This document shows, in pieces, positions 7,998 to 15,879 of a DNA stretch of 40,450 bases. Source of the DNA: a virus. The notes under the pieces are model-generated. The model searched no databases, was not told where the DNA came from, and worked only from the letters and a program-made list of their open reading frames with translations. The translations under genes and the position numbers were made by a program. The stretch spans positions 1-40,450 of IMG/VR virus record IMGVR_UViG_3300049432_000025; one strand, 5' to 3'. Each line of letters starts with the position of its first letter. The first letter of the stretch is position 1.

Positions 7998-8092
7998 CTA
8001 CGGGCGCGTGGGCCGTCCATCTCGGAGCTTCGAGCTCCAAGTCCTTGTCGCCGGACTGTAGGCGGTTATCCCCATGAAAGGGTGTCCACGCA
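7998..8092 (+). other. Short intergenic region with hairpin
   Basis: A 95-nt gap before the major tail gene. It contains the perfect stem GGAGCT (8024-8029), loop TCG, AGCTCC (8033-8038), with no T-tract after it, so it is better read as an mRNA 5' stabiliser or processing element than a terminator. No clear promoter hexamers are seen. The ribosome site before ATG 8093 is weak (GAAAGGG at about 8076). Confidence 0.45.
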
Positions 8093-9166
8093 ATGCCTGT
8101 CGTGATCCAAGGCTTCGTCAAGAACCGCAAGCGCCAGTGGGGCCACCAGGGCTCCAACGTCTCCCTCATCCATACCGCCGTAGCCGCTACTCGCGTCCTG
8201 CCGTGGCGCGGTGTCCCGACCATCAACCCCAACTGGACGTTCGAGGACGTGGACGACGGCACCCTGATCGGAGTGCAGGCTCCCTCCCAGCGTCGGTGGG
8301 ACATCACCTCACCGCCGGCCGGTCCGCTGGCCTATGACGACATCCCGGACCTGCTGAACCCGTCCCTGCACGGTGGCGTTACGCCAACTGGTGGTGGTGC
8401 GGCCAAGACGTGGACCTATGAGCCCGACTACGAGGTGCCCGCTAATACCCCGCTGGGCATGGTCACCGAGCAGTACGGCGACGACGTGCTGACCGACTGG
8501 GCGCAGCTCATCGGTGGCGTGTTCGAGACGGTCGAGATCAGCGGCGAAGTCGGAGCTGGTCCGGTCCAGATCAGCTCGACCATGCGCTTCGCCAAGGCCA
8601 ACGGAACGGGATACACCGATCACCCGGTCTCGGGGACCGTCCCAACCACCCCACTGACCCTCGACGACACGCCGGCATGGGTGTACGCCGACGACCTCGA
8701 ACTGTTCCTCGACAACGCCGCCGCTGGCATCGGTGGCACCAAGATCGAGAACGCGCTGCACACCTTCAACCTGCGCATCACCAACGAGTTCGACCTCAAG
8801 AGCTTCGCCAACGGCTCGAACACCCGGTTCCAGATCCAGGGCTATGGCCGTGGTCCGGTGAGCATCGAGCTGGTGGCGCAGTACGCCAAGACCTCGCAGA
8901 CCGTGGGCCTTCTGTCGGAAGCCGACAAATGGCTGCTCAACGCACCCACCAAGCGGTTCGCGGAGATGCGCTTCACGTCTCCCGAGATCATCACCGGCAC
9001 GACTCCGTACTCATGGGTCAACCGGCTGGCGGGCTTCTATTCCGTCAGAGACGACGGAGAGATCGGGAACAACACGACGCTGACCCTGACGTTGCAGGCG
9101 AAGCTCGATGCGACCCTCGGCTACGGCATCTGGAGCCGTGTCGTCAATGCCCGCGCGACCCTCTGA
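8093..9166 (+). CDS. Major tail (tube) protein
   Basis: A 357-residue protein, the second most prominent structural gene by position, sitting after the tail terminator and before the frameshifting chaperones. It is beta-rich: SPPAGPLAYDDIPDLLNPSL, ETVEISGEVGAGPVQISSTM, FNLRITNEFDLKSFANGSN, and NNTTLTLTLQAKLDATLGYG near the end, consistent with a tube-forming beta-sandwich. It has a run of threonines in exposed-looking turns. It is longer than a minimal tube protein (about 200 residues), so an added surface domain is likely. The call is by context and composition. Confidence 0.8.
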   Translation: MPVVIQGFVKNRKRQWGHQGSNVSLIHTAVAATRVLPWRGVPTINPNWTFEDVDDGTLIGVQAPSQRRWDITSPPAGPLAYDDIPDLLNPSLHGGVTPTGGGAAKTWTYEPDYEVPANTPLGMVTEQYGDDVLTDWAQLIGGVFETVEISGEVGAGPVQISSTMRFAKANGTGYTDHPVSGTVPTTPLTLDDTPAWVYADDLELFLDNAAAGIGGTKIENALHTFNLRITNEFDLKSFANGSNTRFQIQGYGRGPVSIELVAQYAKTSQTVGLLSEADKWLLNAPTKRFAEMRFTSPEIITGTTPYSWVNRLAGFYSVRDDGEIGNNTTLTLTLQAKLDATLGYGIWSRVVNARATL

Positions 9167-9207
9167 TCCAGAGGGGACCGGGTTCGTACAGTAGGAGGTG
9201 GGCTTAG

Positions 9208-9669
9208 ATGTCCGATGCCTTGGTCCCCGTCCCCGTGGGTGCGTGTCGCTGTGACGGCACGCCCCACTCGGACGGGGACGTTGTCTTTCTCCAGCCGTCT
9301 TTGAGCATGAACGGCGGGCTGGCCGCGCAGGCTGCCATGTGGATCGACGATCCCGTCCAAAGAGGTGTTGCTCTGTACGGGGCCATGATCGACAACGGCG
9401 TAGCGGACTGGACGTTCTGCGATGCCAAGGGCGTCAAGTTCGAGATCACCCCCGATCGCATCCGTGACTTCCTGCCGTGGGGCAATGGCGGGGCCGAGGT
9501 CAGCCAGAAGGCCGCTGCCCTGTACGGCGGATCGGTAGCCACCCCTTTCGCGCGGCTGATGGCGAAAGTCCAACAGACCCGAACTGGCAGCTCATCGCCG
9601 ACTGGGCAGACGGACGCATCGACATCTCCGAACCGCGCTACCAGACGCAAGCGCCGCGCGGCCTCCTAG
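9208..9669 (+). CDS. Tail assembly chaperone, short (G-like) form
   Basis: A 153-residue protein with strong site TAGGAGG (9192-9198) before ATG 9208. It carries WIDDPVQRGVALYGAMIDNG and DRIRDFLPWGNGGAEV and ends TSPNRATRRKRRAAS, a basic tail common in G-type chaperones of actinophages. In lambda-type tails, G binds the tape measure and the frameshifted G-T form recruits tube subunits. A slippery heptamer at 9543-9549 lets a fraction of ribosomes enter the -1 frame. The zero-frame stop is at 9667-9669. Confidence 0.85.
   Translation: MSDALVPVPVGACRCDGTPHSDGDVVFLQPSLSMNGGLAAQAAMWIDDPVQRGVALYGAMIDNGVADWTFCDAKGVKFEITPDRIRDFLPWGNGGAEVSQKAAALYGGSVATPFARLMAKVQQTRTGSSSPTGQTDASTSPNRATRRKRRAAS
9543..9549 (+). 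promoter_or_regulatory. Programmed -1 ribosomal frameshift heptamer
   Basis: CCCTTTC fits X-XXY-YYZ exactly when read in the zero frame (ac|C CCT TTC). After a -1 slip, tRNA-Pro re-pairs on CCC and tRNA-Phe on TTT. It lies where the zero and -1 frames are both open and just before the only conserved-looking part of the -1 frame. GC-rich sequence downstream could supply a stimulatory structure, not traced here. Confidence 0.7.
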
Positions 9670-9848
9670 CGATCGTCCGCTACGAGTTCCGCCAAGACCC
9701 CCATTCATGGCCCTACGACGAGTTCCTGGATGCTCTCCAGGTCATCGGTGAAGTGCAAGTGGGCGCACCCATCCGACGCCAGCAACGCGGTGAAGATGCC
9801 GCGTTTTCGCGTCTCATGAGGAACCCCAATGCCCGGTCTCGCCGCTGA
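9549..9848 (+). CDS. Tail assembly chaperone, -1 frameshift extension (T-like)
   Basis: The -1 frame relative to the gene at 9208 is open from 9468 to the stop at 9846-9848. It encodes GESPTDPNWQLIADWADGRI, then APRGLLAIVRYEFRQDPHSW, PYDEFLDALQV, and NPNARSRR at the end, a natural-looking protein with no good start or ribosome site of its own. Entry by -1 slippage at CCCTTTC gives a 213-residue fusion: 114 residues of the short form plus 99. It overlaps the start of the tape measure gene by 20 nt, the standard arrangement. Confidence 0.8.
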   Translation, partial: RAADGESPTDPNWQLIADWADGRIDISEPRYQTQAPRGLLAIVRYEFRQDPHSWPYDEFLDALQVIGEVQVGAPIRRQQRGEDAAFSRLMRNPNARSRR

Positions 9849-12063
9849 GGTAGCGAACCTGATCGTCGCCCTGAAACTGGATGACTCCGGTTTCAGCGGA
9901 AAGATGAATCGAATCGCGGGCCAGCTCAAGGGCATGGACCGCGGCCTGTCTCAGATCGGTCGAGGCACCGGGCAAGTGGCGGGTGGGATCGGCAAGATCG
10001 CCACCGTTGCCACCGTCGCTGCGGCGGGTGGGCTGACCTATGCCATCGGCAAGGCGGTGTCTTTCGAGCAGGCATGGGCCGGCGTTACCAAGACGGTCGA
10101 GGGCGCCAACGAGGAGCTGCGCACCGACTTCGAGGACCTGAGTCGCCAGATTCCGCTGTCCTTCGAGGAACTGGCAGCGATTGGTGCCGAAGGTGGTGCG
10201 CTTGGCATCGCCACCAAGGACCTGCTCGACTTCACCGACATCGTTGCCCGACTGGCGGTTTCCACTGACCTGACTGCTGAGCAGGCGTCATCGTCGCTCG
10301 GGCAGCTCGCCAACGTCCTCCATCTGCGGGACGCTGACCTGCGTGACTTCGGCGACTCGCTGGTCGCTCTTGGTAACGACGGAGCATCAACCGAGTCGCA
10401 GATCCTCGACATGACCGCCCGCTTCGGCGCCGCGGGCAAGCAAGCTGGACTGTCGAACGAAGCCATCCTGGCCCTCGCCTCAACCACTGCCTCAATGGGC
10501 ATCGAGGCTGAGGCTGGCGGCGGGGCACTCTCCAGAATCTTCAACGGCATCACGCTCGACATTGGTACGGCCACCGACGAGTCGCAAGTCTTGGCCGACT
10601 CGATGGGTATGTCACTGGCCGAACTGCGCACGGCGTGGGACCAGGATGCCGGCAAGGTGTTCGGGGAACTCCTCGGCTACATCAACGAGCTCGACAAGTT
10701 CGAGCAGGCTGAGTTTCTGTCCAACCTTGGCATCACCAACACCCGAGACATCAACGCCATCAGCCTGCTGGCTGCAGGAGTGGATGAGTACGGCCGCCAG
10801 CTCGGAGTGGCCGAGGGCCAGACCGACGAGCTGAACCGCGAGTCGCAGGCCTTCTTCGACACCACCCAGGGCCGTTGGGAGATCTTCAAGAACAACGTCG
10901 ATCTGGTGGCCGCAGGCTTTGGTGACCAGCTCCTGCCGATCATCAACGAGACGATGAGCGACCTGATCGACTGGATGAACCGGCCCGAGGTCAAGACCGG
11001 CATGGCCAACCTCGCGACGGATATCGCCGATGGGGTCAGGGACCTGCTGGCAGCGATCAAGGGTGCGGACTTCTCCTCGACCATTGCGGTGCTCAAGGGC
11101 GCGGCAGATGTGGCCAAGGCGGGCTTCGACGCCTTCCGCAGCCTGCCACCCGAGGTCCAGTCGCTGGCTCTCGCGGCGTTTGGTATCAACAAGCTGACCG
11201 GCGGGGCGCTGACCGATATCGCCAAGGGCTTCGGCAACATCTTCGCGGGTGCGGTGAAGCTGGCCATCCCACTGTTCAACCGGGGCTCAACTCCCGCCAA
11301 CCCGCTGTTCGTTCAGCAGGTCGGTGGAGGTCTAGGTGGACCGGGTAGTGGTGGTAAGCCCGGCGGTAAGCCGCCATTTGTGCCACCTATCTGGGCGGGA
11401 CCAGCCGCGGCATTGGTCGTTGTTGCGGCCGCGACTCAGGGTGGCTCCGACAACCCAGAAGCCGATCCTGTTGCTCGGCAGCAGCTCGAACTCCAGCGGA
11501 TGCTGGATCAGGGGTTGCTAAAGACCGAAGAGTTTCAGTTGCTGTGGAAGCTGGCCTTCGAAGGCGTGGATATCAGTGACCAACTGAAGTCGTTCCTCAA
11601 AGACAATCCTGTCTTCGGGCCGCCGATCCCCAAGGGACTGTTCCCGTCGGGCTTCTCAAAGACCGGGGCTTTCACGCTGCCCGACACCGCCGTCCACCAC
11701 AAGGACTCGGGAGTTGTTCTACCCGACACCGCCTTGTTGCCAGTCACCGATGCCATCGGCGGGCTGACCGCCTACGTCTCACCAATTGCACCGATTCTGA
11801 CCCGTGAGGAAACTGTCGCGCGCGAGGCGCTGGGAGCCGACCGCGCCCTGTTCACCGTCGCTGCCACCGCCAACGCCTACAACTCACGCACCGCTGCAGC
11901 GTCCGAGGCGACCAGTCGCAAGAACTGGAACCCGCAGCTCGACTTCCACAACTACATCAACATCCCGGTCTCGGTGAACACCTCGGTTGTTCAGAACCAG
12001 ATCTACTCCGAGGAGATCATCCGGCGTGGCGTGACTCCCACTGGACCCACGGAGATCCGATGA
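9829..12063 (+). CDS. Tape measure protein
   Basis: A 744-residue protein beginning ATG 9829. The N-terminal third contains the TP901/PhageMin-type core: LIVALKLDDSGFSGKMNRIA, AVSFEQAWAGVTKTVEG, then alanine-rich helices with FGAAGKQAGLSNEAILALAS and TASMGIEAEAGGGALSRIFN. Hydrophobic segments lie at about 60-78 and 520-540. A Gly/Pro-rich hinge is at about 497-520. The C-terminus (HNYINIPVSVNTSVVQNQIY) is beta-like. At roughly 0.15 nm per residue the tail would be about 110 nm, an estimate from the family rule. Its stop overlaps the next ATG. Confidence 0.93.
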   Translation: MPGLAAEVANLIVALKLDDSGFSGKMNRIAGQLKGMDRGLSQIGRGTGQVAGGIGKIATVATVAAAGGLTYAIGKAVSFEQAWAGVTKTVEGANEELRTDFEDLSRQIPLSFEELAAIGAEGGALGIATKDLLDFTDIVARLAVSTDLTAEQASSSLGQLANVLHLRDADLRDFGDSLVALGNDGASTESQILDMTARFGAAGKQAGLSNEAILALASTTASMGIEAEAGGGALSRIFNGITLDIGTATDESQVLADSMGMSLAELRTAWDQDAGKVFGELLGYINELDKFEQAEFLSNLGITNTRDINAISLLAAGVDEYGRQLGVAEGQTDELNRESQAFFDTTQGRWEIFKNNVDLVAAGFGDQLLPIINETMSDLIDWMNRPEVKTGMANLATDIADGVRDLLAAIKGADFSSTIAVLKGAADVAKAGFDAFRSLPPEVQSLALAAFGINKLTGGALTDIAKGFGNIFAGAVKLAIPLFNRGSTPANPLFVQQVGGGLGGPGSGGKPGGKPPFVPPIWAGPAAALVVVAAATQGGSDNPEADPVARQQLELQRMLDQGLLKTEEFQLLWKLAFEGVDISDQLKSFLKDNPVFGPPIPKGLFPSGFSKTGAFTLPDTAVHHKDSGVVLPDTALLPVTDAIGGLTAYVSPIAPILTREETVAREALGADRALFTVAATANAYNSRTAAASEATSRKNWNPQLDFHNYINIPVSVNTSVVQNQIYSEEIIRRGVTPTGPTEIR

Positions 12064-14867
12064 CGACTCGTGCCCTCAAGGTCTACCAGGGAGAGGATCG
12101 CTCGCCGGTCTTTGACTACACCGACGAGGTGGTGTGGGATCAGGTCGAGGCCGGCCATGCTGCGTTCCAGGGACAGAGCACTTCGTCAAGGTTCCTGATC
12201 CGCGATCCCGAAGGTGAGACGGGCAACGTCAGTAATCTCCCCGCGGGACTCACCTACAAGGGATTGGCTGTTCGCAACCTGCTGGAATGGCAGCAGGGCT
12301 CCAACGTCATGTTCCACGGCCGCATCGGCATCAAGGGCTACGGTCGTGGTGTGCAAATCGCCGACCGCTATCGGCAGGTCGATCTGACGGCGGTGGACAT
12401 CAACGGCGACCTGCGCGGTATCGCGATCATCGAGGAAGATCGACCGGAGGAGACCGATGTTGATCGGGTGGACTTCTTCGCGGCCAAATATCTGGCCGGT
12501 GGCGCTGCGGGCCGGCCGACCACCAACCTCAATCGCACCACCTACGTGTCGGGCTCGAACACCGTCATCCTCGGCTCGAACGTCTACCGACAGACCGACG
12601 TTGCGACCGTCCTTTCCGAGATCGCGCTGGGCGCCGACAAGGATCACTTCGTCATCCCGCGCTTTCTCACTTCGCAGGCAACCGATGGCTTCCTGTTCTA
12701 CGACGGTCATGACTCGACGGCCTTCAACTGCCCGTACTACGCCACCGATCGCCCCAATGAGCTAGCGGCTGATCCGACCCACGCCCTGTCCATCGTGTGG
12801 GACGCCGGCGCCGCATCAACCGAGGACGGGCTGGAGCAACTGTCGGGCATCTACCTCGTCTATGGCCAAGGGCCGAACGAGTGGGTCTATGTCACCAATC
12901 CAACCGTGGCCACCCAGTACGGCAAGTTCGAGGAGGTCGTCTTTGACGACTCGGTGGACAACCACGCAGACGCTATCAGGAACGCCTACGCCATCCTCAA
13001 CGGCCGTCAGTACGAGGACCGTACCTACTCGCTGTCGCTGAGGAACTGGGAAGGGCTGCCGCTCGACGATAGCCAGTACGGCTCGATCCACGCGGGCCAG
13101 AACTTCCGCATCAAGGCACGGGCCATCTCCGATGCCGATGACCAGTACGTCACTCGACGCATCGCGGATCTCCACTGGAAAACCCCCTCACCGGGCCAGT
13201 ACATCCCGTACATCAAGCTCGAACGCCCGATCAAGGGACGGCCGCGCGGCAAAGGCACCAAGCCTGGACTCAAGCATGGCTGCAGTGGGGTGTGCGCCGA
13301 GACGTTCACCCGCAACGTCACCGCTTCATGGGGGACCTCGGAGTTTGGACCGGAGTGGGAGCAGTCCAACGCCGCCACCCAGAACGAGCGGGCCTACGTC
13401 CTCAATGAAGATGAAGGCGTCCTGACCTGGAACATCGACACGGCTGGGGCCATAGGGACGTGGCCGACCTCGATGACGGCCGATCTACCCCTGACCCTGC
13501 CGACCGAGGTGCGCGTCAAGTGGCGCTGGCATGACGGCGGGTATCTCGATGAGCTGGAGACGTTCGATCCGGTTCTGGCCGACGATCACTTCTTGGTGGG
13601 CTGGGTTGCGCTGGTCGGTGCGGCTCGCATCACGGTCGGCCTGAACTGGGACGAGCCGAGCGGTGGTAGCACCGAGCTGCAGGTCTATCTCAACGACGGA
13701 ACCACCGATTCAGTCATCCACACCGAGGTCTTTCCCAACCTGTCGAAAGACCTCCAGTACGCATGGCTGGCGCTGCGCGTGGAGTCCGGCGCGATCAAGG
13801 GCAAGTTCTGGTTCGAGGGTGAAGCGGAGCCTGCCTGGGATTCCGTCACCCCTGATCCCAACCCGGCTCCGGCTCCCACCGCCCTGCAACTGACAGGACT
13901 CCAAGTGGCCGGTGGCACATCGGCCGGTGATACCCGCTTCGACTACGTGGAGTTCACCCAAGGGCTGGAGTGCCAGTGTGCCGAACCTTCTCCGATCGGT
14001 GGAGATGGTGAAGCGGCCAACGGACCCAACGACGGCACTTACGTCGGAGCCCGTCACGTCCACGAGCACGGCGACCAGTCGGTCAAGACCGGCTCACTGC
14101 ACGAGGTCAGCCAGCTCCGCACCGCCGAGACAGACGTTGACCTTCGACTGGCTCCTGACGGTGCGGGTGGAGTGGAGTGGGGCGTTGATGCCACTGGCGG
14201 CGGCGGGTCGCTGTCGGTGGATGACTACAACGGCAATATCATCACTGATGTCACGGTCGTCACCGTTGCGGACAATCTGACCGAGGAGATCAACCCCGGC
14301 GAGGTCTACGTCTTCACGCCGGGACCGATGCCCTACGTCTACCCGATCGGCGGGGGACCGCAGGACGTTCCAACCACGGCACTGGCCCTACCGGCAGCGG
14401 GCGGGTCCTACGCCTTCCCCTTCTACCTTGCCTCGCCGATGGAGCTCACCAGCGTCACGGTGAGAAACACGGATGCCGCTACCGCGCGGACGTGGGAGTG
14501 GGCCGTCTACCGCCAGAACTACGACACGTTCAGCGCCGGCGAGGAGGATTTGGTCAAGGTCACCAACTCATCGGGGACGCAGACCTTCACGCCGGGTGCT
14601 GCGTCGAACCGGACGCTCGGTGATACGAACGACCCGACCCACCTGGTCCCCGGCCTGTACTGGTGCGTCATCAGGAATGCCCACGCCACCAACACCTTCG
14701 GTCTCGGGACTCAGGCGGCGGGCACGATGGCGCTCAACACCGCGCAGACCAAGACCCTTGCCTCGCTTGCGAACCCGCTGGACTTCACCGCGGCCACGTG
14801 GACAAAGGTCACGTCCATTCCGGGCGTGCGGCTGAACGGCTACCACTTCGGCGGGAACGTGCTCTAG
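12060..14867 (+). CDS. Large tail-tip / receptor-binding protein
   Basis: A 935-residue protein with ATGA overlap with the tape measure. It is the only gene after the tape measure on this strand, so it probably combines distal-tail, hub and adhesin roles that other phages spread over several genes. The first 400 residues (MFHGRIGIKGYGRGVQIADR, QVDLTAVDINGDL) look like a baseplate hub. Residues about 405-650 after GCSGVCAETF look like a lectin-like beta-sandwich (KWRWHDGGYLDELE, GAIKGKFWFEGEAEP). CQCAEPSPIGG and ARHVHEHGDQSV mark a linker, then a beta-rich C-terminal domain. Domain limits are by eye. Confidence 0.75.
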   Translation: MTTRALKVYQGEDRSPVFDYTDEVVWDQVEAGHAAFQGQSTSSRFLIRDPEGETGNVSNLPAGLTYKGLAVRNLLEWQQGSNVMFHGRIGIKGYGRGVQIADRYRQVDLTAVDINGDLRGIAIIEEDRPEETDVDRVDFFAAKYLAGGAAGRPTTNLNRTTYVSGSNTVILGSNVYRQTDVATVLSEIALGADKDHFVIPRFLTSQATDGFLFYDGHDSTAFNCPYYATDRPNELAADPTHALSIVWDAGAASTEDGLEQLSGIYLVYGQGPNEWVYVTNPTVATQYGKFEEVVFDDSVDNHADAIRNAYAILNGRQYEDRTYSLSLRNWEGLPLDDSQYGSIHAGQNFRIKARAISDADDQYVTRRIADLHWKTPSPGQYIPYIKLERPIKGRPRGKGTKPGLKHGCSGVCAETFTRNVTASWGTSEFGPEWEQSNAATQNERAYVLNEDEGVLTWNIDTAGAIGTWPTSMTADLPLTLPTEVRVKWRWHDGGYLDELETFDPVLADDHFLVGWVALVGAARITVGLNWDEPSGGSTELQVYLNDGTTDSVIHTEVFPNLSKDLQYAWLALRVESGAIKGKFWFEGEAEPAWDSVTPDPNPAPAPTALQLTGLQVAGGTSAGDTRFDYVEFTQGLECQCAEPSPIGGDGEAANGPNDGTYVGARHVHEHGDQSVKTGSLHEVSQLRTAETDVDLRLAPDGAGGVEWGVDATGGGGSLSVDDYNGNIITDVTVVTVADNLTEEINPGEVYVFTPGPMPYVYPIGGGPQDVPTTALALPAAGGSYAFPFYLASPMELTSVTVRNTDAATARTWEWAVYRQNYDTFSAGEEDLVKVTNSSGTQTFTPGAASNRTLGDTNDPTHLVPGLYWCVIRNAHATNTFGLGTQAAGTMALNTAQTKTLASLANPLDFTAATWTKVTSIPGVRLNGYHFGGNVL

Positions 14868-14950
14868 CGCGACACCAGCCAGAAGATCACCGCTGTCCCG
14901 AGCAGGATGACGACGATGCCGGTCAACGATTCTCGGAGCTTCGGGTTCAC
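14864..14950 (-). CDS. 28-residue single-span membrane micro-peptide
   Basis: Leftward frame starting GTG at 14950-14948, overlapping the stop of the upstream leftward gene as GTGA and ending TAG at 14866-14864. It encodes NPKLRESLTGIVVILLGTAV then IFWLVSR, a clean single transmembrane helix with positive ends. Its stop overlaps the stop of the convergent tail gene by two to three bases. The coupling to the zinc-ribbon membrane protein suggests the two act together in the host membrane. Because of its size the call stays tentative. Confidence 0.45.
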   Translation of the reverse strand: MNPKLRESLTGIVVILLGTAVIFWLVSR

Positions 14951-15516
14951 TCCGTCGCCGTCACGCTTCCCGCCGCCAGTACGTTGCCGCCGATGTCAGT
15001 GACCTCGTAGCGCCACTCACCGGGTTCGAATAGTGGTCCGAGACTCCAGCCCCAGGCATCGCCGCTACCCTCCGCATCAGCAGCGCTGGTGTTCACAAGA
15101 GCACCGTCGAAGTACACGCGCAGGGCCATCTCGCTGCCATTGACCGACTGACGGAGGCTCGCCACCATCGCGAAGGCTTCATTGGTTCCGACGCTGCTGG
15201 TGCGATTGGCGAGCGCGAGCGTGTCGGCATCGAAGGTCGAGCCGAACCAAATCGTTCCCGCTGGTGGCAGGCTTGATCCGGTACGGGAGCCATCGAGAGC
15301 CGGTATGGATGCTTGGCCGGTCACGTACAGGAACCCGATGACCGCAACGAGGACGATGAGGCCGGCGAGTGTCTTTTCACCGCCGCTCCATTGACGTTTG
15401 GTCTTGCCTTCGATGGCGGCGCGGTAGTCGAAGCCACAGCTCGGGCAGAACCGCGCCGAGTCGTGATGTTGCGTCGAGCAACGAGGACAGATGACGTTAG
15501 GTCGCTGCTCGGTCAT
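14947..15516 (-). CDS. Zinc-ribbon membrane protein with extracytoplasmic domain (moron-like)
   Basis: A 189-residue leftward protein with strong ribosome site GGGAGGAG before its ATG. Order: cytoplasmic zinc ribbon (C10xxC13, C24xxC27), basic linker, one transmembrane helix (about 49-66, LAGLIVLVAVIGFLYVTG), then a 120-residue outside domain with a beta-sandwich look (EMALRVYFDGALVN, FEPGEWRYEVTDIGGNV). This layout is familiar from bacterial membrane proteins, not virions. Strand opposite to the structural genes and position at the tail/control boundary are typical of lysogenic-conversion morons, for example superinfection exclusion. The function is inference. Confidence 0.8.
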   Translation of the reverse strand: MTEQRPNVICPRCSTQHHDSARFCPSCGFDYRAAIEGKTKRQWSGGEKTLAGLIVLVAVIGFLYVTGQASIPALDGSRTGSSLPPAGTIWFGSTFDADTLALANRTSSVGTNEAFAMVASLRQSVNGSEMALRVYFDGALVNTSAADAEGSGDAWGWSLGPLFEPGEWRYEVTDIGGNVLAAGSVTATE

Positions 15517-15537
15517 CGGCTCCTCCCGCTGTAACTC

Positions 15538-15575
15538 TGTGGACGGTCCTTCCGGCTATCCACACCCCATCCACA
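15538..15575. promoter_or_regulatory. Cluster of three DnaA-box-like sites
   Basis: CCGTCCACA (minus strand, 15538-15546), CTATCCACA (15556-15564) and CCATCCACA (15567-15575) all fit YYNTCCACA, close to the actinobacterial box TTGTCCACA. The last two are direct repeats 11 bp apart, one helical turn. They sit in the 153-bp non-coding gap between the leftward zinc-ribbon gene and a rightward promoter. They could recruit host DnaA for replication or as a transcription regulator. Confidence 0.5.
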
Positions 15576-15614
15576 GTCAGACGAAATTCCTGTTGCCGCC
15601 TCGTCAACTGCGGA

Positions 15615-15651
15615 TTGTCTTAGTCCTAGCCGATCAGTACGATCCGCCTAG
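15615..15651 (+). promoter_or_regulatory. Promoter with overlapping operator-like dyad
   Basis: TTGTCT (15615-15620), 17-bp spacer, TACGAT (15638-15643) is a good sigma-70-type promoter. An imperfect 26-bp dyad, 15626-15651, runs from CTAG to CTAG and is centred on GTAC. It covers the -10 element, so a bound repressor would block it. It leads to GAGGGG (15655-15660) and ATG 15670. Confidence 0.6.
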
Positions 15652-15669
15652 TTCGAGGGGACGCTGCCA

Positions 15670-15879
15670 ATGGCCTCAATCGACCTTCTCATCATGGAAC
15701 TGGCCGAGCGCATCATGGCGCTGGGGCTGGCGACGGTCCCTTCGAGCCTTGCCCTTGACCCGGATTTCCGCCGCGCTCTGCGTCGGCATGCTGTTGAGAA
15801 AGCTGCTGACGAGATCGCTCAGCAACACGCTCCGCGATTGCCTCAATCAAATCAGCCCGTCCCTCACCGATGGCAGTGA
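15670..15879 (+). CDS. Small helical protein in the control region, antisense to the repressor-like gene
   Basis: A 69-residue protein with its own promoter (15615-15643) and ribosome site GAGGGG nine bases before ATG. It reads as a natural helical protein (LLIMELAERIMALGLATVPS, DPDFRRALRRHAVEKAADEI) with a proline-rich tail. No family is recognised. From 15713 onward it lies over the 3' end of the leftward gene at 15713-16159, so the two transcripts would be complementary for 167 nt. If real, mutual interference between them could be part of the genetic switch. The alternative is that only one of the pair is translated. Confidence 0.5.
   Translation: MASIDLLIMELAERIMALGLATVPSSLALDPDFRRALRRHAVEKAADEIAQQHAPRLPQSNQPVPHRWQ

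Noticed and set aside
8024-8038. GGAGCT-TCG-AGCTCC hairpin as a terminator before the major tail gene
   Set aside because: No T-tract follows and termination here would cut off the tail genes, so a 5' stabilising or processing role is more likely.
9562-9568. GCGAAAG near the chaperone overlap as the frameshift site
   Set aside because: In the zero frame (GCG AAA G) it does not allow both tRNAs to re-pair after a -1 slip. CCCTTTC thirteen bases upstream fits perfectly.
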